Shown here: in pieces, positions 10,001 to 13,385 of the stretch | Layout of the letters: every line of letters starts with the position of its first letter | How positions within the stretch are numbered: position 1 is the stretch's first letter | Source: Baffinella frigidus | Taxonomy: Eukaryota; Cryptophyceae; Cryptomonadales; Baffinellaceae | Reading direction: 5' to 3' | Length of the DNA: 20,187 bases | NCBI GenBank assembly: GCA_026770585.1 | Contig: MU647011.1 | Span: 54,339-74,525 of the forward strand | Notes under the pieces: model-generated | What the model was told of the DNA's origin: nothing | The model's database searches: none | The model's input: only the letters and a program-made list of their open reading frames with translations | Position numbers and translations under genes: made by a program

Positions 10001-11753
10001 TCGAGCAGCAACCCACAGCTCCTGAGCAGCAACCCACAGCTCCTGACAGTCTTGGAGCTATTTCGTACGTGTACAGGGGTACCTCGCTCATAAGAAACCG
10101 ACCCCCCCTAGGACCCTACAGTAGGCCTATGCCTAGGGTCCTATGGTGGTCCCTAGGGAGGGGGGGGAGGGTTCTTATGAGCGAGGTACCCCTGTAGGGC
10201 TTCAAATGCCTTCGTGTTTTCCCGGACATATTGCAGATGGAAAGCCTAACCCCTACACCCTCCTCAACAGCAACCCGCAGCTCCAGCAGCTTCTCACAGA
10301 CCCCGTCGCCTCAGAAGAAACCCCTAGACCTTGAACCCTAGACCCTAGACCCTAGACCCTAGACCCTAGACCCCAGACCCTAGACCCCAGACCCTAGACC
10401 CCAGACCCTAGATCCTAGACCCTGGACCCCAACCCCCGGATATCTTGCAGATGGAAAGCCTAACCTCTAACCCCTCCTCAACAGCAACCCGCAGCTGCAG
10501 CAGCTTCTCACAGACCCCGTCGCCTCCGAAGAAACCCCTACACCCTGAACCCTAGACCCTGGACCCTAGACCCTGAAACCTGAATCCTAGACCCTAGACC
10601 CTAGACCCTAGACCCAGAACATATTGCAGATGGAAAGCCTAACCCCTACACCCCCCTCTACAGCAACCCGCAGCTCCAGCAGCTCCTCACACAGACCCCG
10701 TCACCTTCGAAGAAACCCATAAACCCGAGACCCTAGACCCTAGACCCCAGACCCTAGACCTCAGACCCTAGACCCTGGACCCTGGACCCCAACCCCCAGA
10801 TATCTTGTAGGTGGAAACCCTAACCTCTAACCCCTCCTCAACAGCAACCCGCAGCTGCAGCAGCTCCTCACAGACCCCGTGGCCTCCGAGGAAGTCAAGC
10901 GCCGTATGCTCGAAGCCCGGGAGGCCAAGCAGTCTGGGGTGAGTTGCCGAATCCCTCTCTCTCTGTCGCTCGCTCGCTCGCTCTCTCTCTCTCTCTCGCG
11001 CGCGCGCTCTTTCCCACCCTCCCTCCTTCCCTCTCGATCTGTCTCTCTCTACTACAGCCCCTGGACTACAGCTCTCTTTTCAAAATCCAGCTTGCCCTGA
11101 GGAAGTGGACGTTGAGGCATTTATCAAATTTGATCAAATTTGATCAAATGCTCAGATTTGATCAGACGTGATCAAATTGGATTTCGCGACCCCCGGATTC
11201 CGGGGGTCTTGAAACCCCCTACATCCTACACCCGAAACCTGAAACCCCAAACACCAAACACCAAACACCAAACACCAAACACCAAACACCAAACATCAAA
11301 CCCCACACCCCAAACCCCAAACCCCAAACCCCACACCCCACACCCCACACCCCACACCCCACACCCCAAACCCCAAACCCCAAACCCCAAACCCCAAACC
11401 CCAAATCCCAAACCCCACACCCCAAACCCCAAACCCCAAACCCCAAACCCCACACCCCAAACCCCAAACGCGCGGCTGCGGCCCAGGACGTGGCCAGTGC
11501 CGCTTCGGTCCCCGAGGCCGACTTCGGACACGCCTCGTGATTCCGTGTTGACCGATGGAAACGCCGCACACCGTGCAAACCCACTCACTCTGCACACACA
11601 GAGAGCTGCGTAACCTGCCAATTTGATGGTCAAACTCCAGCCACTCAACAGCCTGACGGAAGATCCTCTCGTGTGTGGCAGGGCGCGGCAGCGGCCCAGG
11701 ACGCGGCGAGCGCCGCCTCGGTCCCCGAGGCTGACTTCGGCGAGGACGCGTGA
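1030..11753 (+). CDS. Gene 1: SlyD-like FKBP peptidyl-prolyl isomerase with helical C-terminal extension (10 exons, 5' partial)
   Basis: Ten exons: 1030-1081, 1733-1779, 3704-3775, 4223-4259, 5860-5921, 7172-7234, 7498-7523, 7648-7686, 10845-10938 and 11682-11753. All have GT...AG borders and together give 564 nt, i.e. 187 residues plus stop, with no frame break. Residues about 1-70 match the C-terminal half of SlyD-type FKBPs: VPMDQMP...GMELTPG (end of the flap-insert domain), then DGNHPLAGKTLTFDVTV (last FKBP strands), then KEI. Such enzymes isomerise X-Pro bonds and act as chaperones. The remaining ~115 residues are an extension rich in helix formers, with NPQLQQLLTDP slightly recalling STI1/ubiquilin-type repeats, and an Ala-rich acidic tail. 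The FKBP N-terminal half (the strands before the flap, any transit peptide and the start codon) was not found here and probably lies upstream. Homology of exon 3 is secure. The exact borders of exons 4 and 5 are less so. Confidence 0.8.
1091..1217 (+). repeat. CCCTAAA/CCCGAAA heptamer run in intron 1
   Basis: Plant-type telomere heptamers and variants begin about 10 bp inside the intron after exon 1, with the C-rich strand in the sense direction. Confidence 0.85.
1250..1746 (+). repeat. Tandem array of intron-1 3' splice junctions (68-92 bp units)
   Basis: Acceptor-plus-exon-head units start at 1492, 1560, 1641 and 1733 (exon 2); 1259 is a more distant copy (CTTCGCAG/GGGCGC). Each carries AGTTGACTGAAATG, then TGTTCGTGGG, then a (G)CAG or TAG, then GGCTGGTGC. 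Units differ in how many exon bases they include; the 1641 unit has about 17. Confidence 0.75.
1733..1779 (+). CDS. Gene 1 exon 2: FKBP strand LVLQLQGGQIAVIKE
   Basis: The acceptor is TCGTGGGTGGCAG, downstream of a pyrimidine-rich stretch. The exon has two bases that complete Gly, then LVLQLQGGQIAVIKE, then the donor GTGCTT. Joined to exon 3 it gives IAVIKEVGTDSVKLDGN, the expected strand-turn-strand before the DGNHPLAG motif. The exon end recurs at about 2167-2185 and 3012-3027, and inverted near 376-398. The start was chosen by phase: AG at 1731-1732 is the acceptor that keeps frame with exon 1. Confidence 0.72.
1786..2220. repeat. Inverted, permuted repeat block (copy B)
   Basis: Reverse complement of 144-540 with the halves swapped (~1851-2012 matches 144-310; 2010-2220 matches ~340-540). 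A third partial unit at 1762-1815 overlaps the genuine exon 2 end. Here the + strand carries G-rich heptamers (GGTTTCGGG), against the general orientation of gene 1. Confidence 0.75.
2313..2500 (+). mobile_element. MITE family D, Tc1/mariner-like ends, copy 1
   Basis: A 188-bp element with ends CAGTGGACCTACCC and GGGTAGGTGGACTG, flanked by TA. CAGT/ACTG ends at TA are typical of Tc1/mariner-type elements. No coding capacity. The left flank CCCCCCCGGTAC and right flank TCACCCCC resemble the uninterrupted sequence at about 2726-2746. Confidence 0.85.
2515..3010. repeat. Short-motif satellite built from CTGGGTACGCTCGCACC and GGGAACAGCCTACG
   Basis: Both motifs recur many times, in both orientations (GGTGCGAGCGTACCC is the reverse form), with no heptamers. 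It lies in intron 2. ORFs crossing it (MRAYPAW..., MGRLYPRW...) are products of the repeat. Confidence 0.8.
3046..3190 (+). repeat. CCCTAAA-like run in intron 2
   Basis: Degenerate heptamers (CCTAAACCTTAAACCC, AACCATAAAC), C-rich on the sense strand, between the exon-2 echo at 3012 and the 93-bp array. Confidence 0.8.
3207..3703 (+). repeat. 93-bp tandem array of the exon-3 acceptor
   Basis: Acceptor positions give unit starts at 3207, 3300, 3393, 3486 and 3579, exactly 93 bp apart, then the real exon at 3704 (125 bp; the last unit has an internal duplication of CATAAAGT(C/T)CTC). Each unit has GTACTGACG, a run of C, (T)TTCAG, then a variant of GTGGGCACTGACTCG, i.e. the exon's first bases. 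Confidence 0.88.
3704..3775 (+). CDS. Gene 1 exon 3: FKBP signature DGNHPLAGKTLTF
   Basis: 24 codons reading VGTDSVKL, then DGNHPLAGKTLTFDVT. The D-x-NHPLAGK-x-L-x-F motif is diagnostic of SlyD-like FKBPs. It forms the strand and loop that close the FKBP fold after the flap insert. The acceptor is GGGCGGTTCAG and the donor is ACG/GTAAAC. The acceptor and first ~16 exon bases are echoed five times upstream at an exact 93-bp spacing. The codons have high GC at third positions, unlike the repeats around them. This is the strongest homology anchor in the window. Confidence 0.9.
3776..4222 (+). repeat. Intron 3: 447 nt of degenerate CCCTAAA heptamers
   Basis: It starts GTAAACCCTGAACCC and ends AAACCCCAAACCAG. 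Almost every base fits a 7-mer (CCCGAAA, CCCGAAG, CCCTAAA). It is bounded by GGT on both sides (TTACGGTAAAC, CCAGGTCAAG). Long ORFs in it on the minus strand (GFRVSGFGF...) are heptamer translations. Confidence 0.9.
4223..4259 (+). CDS. Gene 1 exon 4: last FKBP strand VKEIKDRAEVL
   Basis: After AACCAG, GTC AAG GAG ATC AAG GAC CGC GCT GAA GTG CTT GTA G reads VKEIKDRAEVLV plus one base, if the donor is GTGCTA at 4260. An alternative donor at 4256 (GTAGGT) removes two codons and then requires exon 5 to start at 5874; both choices stay in frame. FDVTV followed by KEI(K/R)xA is how SlyD-type FKBP domains normally end. Tail fragments of this exon plus GTAGGTGCT recur at 4385-4399, 4771-4787, 4834-4858 and 4941-4971. 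Confidence 0.72.
4262..5060 (+). repeat. Intron 4 filler: heptamers, exon-4 echoes and GTATGGTTGTACGTTAT motifs
   Basis: CCCCAAA/CCCTAAA runs alternate with copies of the exon-4 tail (near 4385, 4771, 4834, 4941) and of CACCCAGTATGGTTGTACG (4323, 4917, 5026), plus an inverted copy near 4720-4740. No further coding exon seen. Confidence 0.7.
4402..4586 (-). mobile_element. MITE family D, copy 2
   Basis: 185 bp, opposite orientation to copy 1: CAGTCCACCTCCC ... GGTAGGTCCACTG, flanked by TA. It is inserted just after an exon-4 tail echo in intron 4. Confidence 0.85.
5060..5263. repeat. Tandem ~28-bp array within inverted ends GCCCCAAACTTATC
   Basis: About six units containing ATCACACCCAGTATGG then TTGTACGTTAT lie between GCCCCAAACTTATC (5060-5073) and GATAAGTTTGGGGC (5250-5263). 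A related inverted piece is at 7015-7060. It could be a small foldback element with an expanded interior. Confidence 0.78.
5283..5656 (+). repeat. CCCTAAA/CCCCAAA runs with a duplicated spacer
   Basis: Heptamers are interrupted by two copies of CCCTACGCAGTCCAATT (about 5411 and 5551). Sense-strand C-rich, ending just before the exon-5 copy. Confidence 0.85.
5660..5713 (+). pseudogene. Paralogous copy of gene 1 exon 5
   Basis: The acceptor CGCGAACAG is followed by a reading of KISQMLTVLDADVWTAE. The 5' 35 bases are nearly identical to exon 5 with silent changes, but no GT follows GAG, so it is probably unused or was once an alternative exon. Confidence 0.65.
5860..5921 (+). CDS. Gene 1 exon 5: KISQMMTVLDNPVMVMLATE
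   Basis: After the acceptor CGCAAACAG, two bases and then 20 codons read KISQMMTVLDNPVMVMLATE, followed by the donor GTCCCC. A paralogous copy at 5660-5713 reads KISQMLTVLDADVWTAE with mostly synonymous or conservative changes, which supports a coding past. The internal acceptor CTCGCAG at 5873 is an alternative start that pairs with the shorter exon 4. Hydrophobic, probably helical; function of this segment unknown. Confidence 0.72.
5932..6113 (+). repeat. CCCCTACACCCTAG 14-mer array
   Basis: A homogeneous dimeric variant of the telomere heptamer, repeated about 10 times, starting about 10 bp after the exon-5 donor. Less decayed than most runs, so probably a recent expansion. Confidence 0.9.
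6195..6290 (-). repeat. Inverted copy of the 890-1000 repeat
   Basis: Contains CACGAACCTTTCATC, AAAAGTCAACTTGCC, TGAAGACAATTAAC and TTGGTCACGTATCAC, mirroring 890-1000. It lies in intron 5. Confidence 0.65.
6526..6571. repeat. 46-bp loopless palindrome
   Basis: GTTTGGTCACGTAGCTGGG followed by GGAA meets its own reverse complement at 6549 with one mismatch and no spacer. It lies in intron 5. Confidence 0.9.
6823..6873. repeat. 51-bp hairpin with 23-bp perfect arms
   Basis: GTGGGGCACGCCAAAGG and TGGGGG, loop CGTGC, then the perfect reverse complement. The motif ATAACCTCGTGTGGGGCACG recurs near 6940 and, inverted and related, near 6654-6690. Confidence 0.9.
7172..7234 (+). CDS. Gene 1 exon 6: charged helix ITKKDDYVDEIKKTLSEATDK
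   Basis: 21 codons in phase 0, between ACTTTTGACAG and the donor GTGCCT. They read ITKKDDYVDEIKK and then TLSEATDK. This is a charged, amphipathic sequence with no resemblance to the flanking repeats. The downstream intron (7235-7497) is entirely CCCTAAA-like. Confidence 0.8.
7235..7497 (+). repeat. Intron 6: 263 nt of CCCTAAA heptamers
   Basis: From GTGCCTGAACCC to CCTTAACTTTACAG the intron is nearly all CCCTAAA/CCCTCAATCCTAAA variants. Natural CTTAAC (branch-like) and a short pyrimidine stretch precede the acceptor. Confidence 0.9.
7498..7523 (+). CDS. Gene 1 exon 7: 26-nt microexon GAALNEIL(G)
   Basis: The acceptor is CTTAACTTTACAG. Eight codons, GAALNEIL, plus GG follow, and the donor is GTAAAC. 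The Gly codon is completed across the 124-nt heptamer intron by the G opening exon 8. An intronless paralogue at 7758-7798 reads VNEILGSEEYISV, confirming that exons 7 and 8 are contiguous in the message. Confidence 0.78.
7524..7647 (+). repeat. Intron 7: 124-nt intron made only of telomere heptamers
   Basis: It starts GTAAACCCTAAACCC and ends CCTTAACCAG; about 17 heptamers with little else. GGT lies at both edges (CGGGTAAAC and CCAGGTCGG). The paralogue at 7758-7798 lacks it. Confidence 0.92.
7648..7686 (+). CDS. Gene 1 exon 8: SEDWITINAALM
   Basis: One base, then SEDWITINAALM, then AG, between TTAACCAG and the donor GTCCTT. The trailing AG joins the leading C of exon 9 to make AGC, giving AALMSNPQLQQ. 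The exact phase fit with an exon 3.2 kb away supports the model. Confidence 0.78.
7758..7798 (+). pseudogene. Intronless copy of gene 1 exons 7+8
   Basis: Reads VNEILGSEEYISV plus AG, then GTCCGG. It aligns to the joined exons 7 and 8 (LNEILG/SEDWITI) but lacks the 124-nt heptamer intron at GG/GT. It lies 72 bp downstream of exon 8. Confidence 0.7.
7970..8325 (+). repeat. CCCTAAA run in intron 8
   Basis: Several nearly perfect blocks of CCCTAAA and CCCGAAA, broken by a ~45-bp spacer (GGCCCGAGGCGAGCTCAC, 8004-8048) that recurs at 9930-9981. Confidence 0.88.
8439..8601. mobile_element. MITE family E, copy 1
   Basis: Ends CACACAGAGGGCTGCG and AAGCCCGCTGCGTG; interior with CCTACGGATCGCCTACCGTAGGG. 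Homologous to 14453-14613 and 15643-15805. Confidence 0.7.
8636..8689. mobile_element. MITE family A, right-half fragment
   Basis: CCTATGGTGGTCCTAGG ... GCGTTTCTTATGGGCG, AGGTACCCCTG then TA. The left half is missing. It sits inside an exon-9 echo. Confidence 0.75.
8783..8936. mobile_element. MITE family A, full copy with enlarged core
   Basis: CAGGGGTACCTCGCTCATAA ... TTATAAGCGAGGTATCCCTG, preceded by TA. About 154 bp because the core ACTGTAGGGTCCTAGG is duplicated. Confidence 0.85.
9200..9332. mobile_element. Single-copy inverted-repeat element
   Basis: Arms TTCGGACCAAGACAGAATC(TGTCC) and GGACAGATTCTGGTATGGTC(CGA), ~24 bp, about 85 bp apart. It resembles a MITE of a family seen only once here. 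Confidence 0.6.
9361..9464. mobile_element. MITE family B, copy 1
   Basis: TATCCCTTAAGTGGCCAGTA ... GGTTGGCCACTTAAGGGAT, 104 bp. The core is GCCCTACCGTAGGGCCCTAG, followed by TCAAATTTGACCGG. An extra end fragment (CACTTAAGGGATA) follows at 9470-9482. Confidence 0.85.
9557..9744 (+). mobile_element. MITE family D, copy 3
   Basis: 188 bp, same orientation as copy 1. Left end CTGTCCACCTACCC after TA; right end GTATGTGGACTG before TT (decayed target copy). Confidence 0.83.
9815..9930 (+). repeat. CCCTAAA/CCCTCAA run
   Basis: Heptamers after an exon-9 echo in intron 8, C-rich on the sense strand. Confidence 0.85.
10074..10194. mobile_element. MITE family A, full copy
   Basis: 121 bp, TA-flanked. 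Terminal arms CAGGGGTACCTCGCTCATAA and its complement; core CCTACAGTAGGCCTATGCC. Last MITE inside gene 1. Confidence 0.88.
10224..10844 (+). repeat. ~180-210 bp tandem units preceding exon 9
   Basis: Four units begin at about 10224, 10438, 10617 and 10798 with GGA(C/T)AT(A/C)TTGCAGATGGAAA, run into the exon-9 head and (in the first three) continue into CCCTAGA heptamers. The last leads into the real exon 9. Confidence 0.85.
10845..10938 (+). CDS. Gene 1 exon 9: NPQLQQLLTDP helix segment
   Basis: The acceptor CCCCTCCTCAACAG has a CTAAC branch-like site ahead of it. One base is followed by 31 codons starting NPQLQQLLTDPVASEE, continuing VKRRMLEAREAKQSG, and then the consensus donor GTGAGT. NP-x-LQ-x-LL-x-DP weakly resembles STI1/ubiquilin-type motifs; this is suggestive only. 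Of about ten copies of this exon's head in intron 8, only this one keeps the full exon and a donor. Confidence 0.85.
10953..11060 (+). repeat. CT-rich low-complexity stretch in intron 9
   Basis: CTCTCTCTGTCGCTCGCTCG and a GCGCGC run start 15 bp after the exon-9 donor. ORFs reading SLSLARSLS come from it. Confidence 0.9.
11215..11469 (+). repeat. CCCCAAA / CCCCACA / ACCAAAC array in intron 9
   Basis: Homogeneous 7-mers: ACCAAAC first, then CCCCAAA and CCCCACA. The NPKPQTPNPK ORFs here are translations of the array. Confidence 0.92.
11470..11540 (+). pseudogene. Decayed copy of gene 1 terminal exon
   Basis: Reads RAAAAQDVASAASVPEADFG then HAS and TGA. It abuts a CCCCAAA array with no AG acceptor. 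It is a direct repeat of 11682-11753. Confidence 0.7.
11682..11753 (+). CDS. Gene 1 exon 10: terminal exon, Ala-rich acidic tail
   Basis: After GTGTGTGGCAG, 23 codons read GAAAAQDAASAASVPEADFG then EDA, with stop TGA at 11751-11753. It is in phase 0 with exon 9. A degenerate upstream copy at 11470-11540 ends in HAS and TGA but has no acceptor AG, so this downstream copy is taken as the used one. No clear polyadenylation signal was recognised. Confidence 0.83.
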   Translation, partial: GAAAAQDAASAASVPEADFGEDA

Positions 11754-11769
11754 TCAACCAATTCTCCGT

Positions 11770-11797
11770 CAAGTGGCGAGTAGGCTCATACGCCCTA
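11770..11797. mobile_element. MITE family B left-end fragment
   Basis: CAAGTGGCGAGTAGGCTCAT, then ACGCCCTA, matches the family B left part. It stops at the TA where a family A element begins. Confidence 0.7.
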
Positions 11798-11915
11798 CAG
11801 GGGTACCTCGCTCATAAGAAACCGCCACCTCCTAGGACCCTACAGTAGGCCTATGCCTAGGACCCTACGGTGGTCCTAGGGGGGGGGGCAGTTTCTTATG
11901 AGCGAGGTACCCCTG
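11798..11915. mobile_element. MITE family A, copy at end of gene 1
   Basis: 118 bp, TA on both sides, complete arms. It lies 45 bp beyond the gene 1 stop and is inserted in a B fragment. Confidence 0.88.
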
Positions 11916-12176
11916 TACACCCTGGACGCGTCCCCAGTCGCTGCCCCAGCATCGACGCTGTGTGAACCCATGTGAGGACCATCAAAATAGCCCAATATCC
12001 TCAAGTCTACATAAATGACTTATGTTTTCCGCCTGAGGCGGGCTCGTCCCGAGATGGTCCTCACAACCAACGTGCGGCGAAACTTGGGTTCGAACAGTGA
12101 ACACAGGCATACATGTACGCCACCCGTCTCTTCATTCACCCGACGCCACACGCGCCGCTCTGAACCATAAACGATA
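11916..12176. other. Intergenic stretch, nothing firm
   Basis: No ORF or splice-supported exon seen. There is a small inverted repeat GTGAGGACCATC (11973) / GATGGTCCTCAC (12054) and a GAGGCGGGCTCGTCC motif related to 8030 and 9965. Confidence 0.5.
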
Positions 12177-12300
12177 CAGGGGTACCTCGCTCATAAGAAA
12201 CGCCCACCCCCCTAGGATCACCGTAGGGCCCTACTAGGCATGGGCCTACTGTAGGGTCCTAGCTAGGGGGGGTTGCTTTCTGATGAGCGAGGTACTCCTG
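12177..12300. mobile_element. MITE family A, full copy
   Basis: 124 bp, TA-flanked; the right arm is slightly decayed (GGTACTCCTG). Confidence 0.87.
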
Positions 12301-12333
12301 TAAACCCCACACCCTAAGGCGCATACCCCTGTA

Positions 12334-12464
12334 CAGGGGTACCTCGCTCATAAGAAACTGCACCCCCCCCGGGACCACCATAGGGCCCTACATGTAGACA
12401 TAGTCCTACATGTACTGTAGGGTCCTAGAGGGGGGCGCGGTTTCTTGGGAGCGAGGTACCCCTG
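12334..12464. mobile_element. MITE family A, full copy
   Basis: 131 bp, TA-flanked, preceded by the end fragment TACCCCTG, suggesting insertion beside or into an older copy. Confidence 0.87.
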
Positions 12465-12469
12465 TAGGC

Positions 12470-12536
12470 CTACGGTAGGACCCTAGGTAGGACCCTAGGG
12501 CGGAGCGTGTCCTGAATTTCGAGTAACCCCTGCACT
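12470..12536. mobile_element. MITE family C, right-half fragment
   Basis: CCTACGGTAGGACCCTAGG ... GTGTCCTGAATTTCGAG then TAACCCCTGCA; the same end as the full element at 13771-13887. Confidence 0.72.
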
Positions 12537-12600
12537 TGATGCACAGTTCAAACCGTGGAATAAGCCACAGCATAACGAAAAATGTGGAACTTGCGATGTA

Positions 12601-12717
12601 CAGGGGTACCTCGCTCATAAGAAACCGCCCCCCCCTAGGACCCTACAGTAGGGCTATGCCTGGGGTCCTATGGTGCTCCTAGGGGGGTGGGCGTTTCTTA
12701 TGAGCGAGGTACCCCTG
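12601..12717. mobile_element. MITE family A flanked by 40-bp direct repeats
   Basis: 117 bp element, TA-flanked. The 40 bp before it (12561-12600, TAAGCCACAGCATAACGAAA...) recur after it (12718-12757) with two differences. Confidence 0.88.
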
Positions 12718-12870
12718 TAAGCCACAGCATAGTGAAAAATGTGGAACTTGCGATGTACGCAGCAGACCTCTCCTTTTTTTGAGCGCCCTAACTGTGTTGT
12801 GTTCTCAGTAAGTGCGCGTATCCACCACTCATGTGTCGATACTGAGCGAAAACACACCAAAGGTTTTGTG

Positions 12871-12961
12871 GCGAGGCGGTCAAAATTGATCCCAAGAGGT
12901 GCTAGGCAGGTCCTAGGGTCCTACGGTAGGGTGTACGAGCCTACTCGCCACTTAAGGGATA
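12871..12961. mobile_element. MITE family B, decayed copy
   Basis: CCCAAGAGGTGCTAGGCAGG ... CCTACTCGCCACTTAAGGGA, then TA. The outer left end is lost. The TA at its right end is the insertion site of family D copy 4. Confidence 0.72.
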
Positions 12962-13149
12962 CAGTGCACCTACCCTAACACAGGCTACCGTAACACGTAC
13001 TTACCCTCCACACATACTCCTTCGGCCGGCCCCCGATTTCCCCCTGCAAGGAATTATGCCTGAAGGGTGGACACCATAACGCATACCTACCCTCCACACA
13101 TACTCAATCAGTCCGGCCCCGACGGGTATGTGTTAGGGTAGGTGGACTG
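12962..13149 (-). mobile_element. MITE family D, copy 4
   Basis: 188 bp, TA-flanked, CAGTGCACCTACCC ... GGGTAGGTGGACTG. It is inserted exactly at the end of a B element, 134 bp from the gene 2 stop. Confidence 0.86.
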
Positions 13150-13283
13150 TACCCCAGATTGCCGTCGTCTGGTTGGTGCTTTGTATTACACTCAACACCC
13201 CCTCTCACGCCTTCCTCACCATCGAGGAAAAAGTTGACTTTAGCGGGCCGTGCCGCCGTCAAGTTGACTTAATAAAGTTGACT

Positions 13284-13385
13284 TTAGCGGGTCATGCCGT
13301 CGTCGAGGTCGTCAAAGTTGTCGTTGAAGTGGAAGGAAGAGCCCATGTGCAGGTCCTCGTAGCTTGCCCCCATCGTGTCGCCCTT
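13284..13385 (-). CDS. Gene 2 exon 3: acidic terminal exon
   Basis: The acceptor CCCTAAACAG (minus strand) is itself a telomere-type heptamer. 33 codons read KGDTMGASYEDLHMGSS, FHFNDNFDDLDDGMTR, then TAA (13286-13284). This low-complexity acidic/aromatic tail ends about 1.5 kb from the end of gene 1. The last codons, the stop and AGTCAACTT are repeated just downstream at 13235-13262, reading DGGTAR then TAA. Confidence 0.78.
   Translation of the reverse strand, partial: KGDTMGASYEDLHMGSSFHFNDNFDDLDDGMTR

Larger units (their letters stand above)
8337..10716 (+). repeat. Scattered echoes of exon-9 head
   Basis: Copies of CAG/CAACCCGCAGCTGCAG plus CAGCTCCTCACAGACCC at 8337-8368, 8621-8630 with 8696-8727 (split by a MITE half), 9125-9152, 9789-9819, 10009-10047 (doubled), 10271-10330, 10485-10536 and 10664-10716. 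Some read NPQLQQLLTDPVASEE. None keeps the donor-bearing end. Confidence 0.8.

Noticed and set aside
10143-10334. 63-residue ORF ending NPQLQQLLTDPVASEETPRP as an independent gene
   Set aside because: Its start is in a MITE and only the exon-9 echo is exon-derived; it runs into heptamers without a donor.
11140-11648. Long ORFs on both strands reading NPKPQTPNPK / GVWGLGFGVWG
   Set aside because: They are translations of 7-mer arrays open in all frames; no start, splice or homology support.
12406-12860. ORFs beginning MSEVPLY and containing RGTSLIRN
   Set aside because: They are the family A MITE arms read in one frame; no independent coding evidence.
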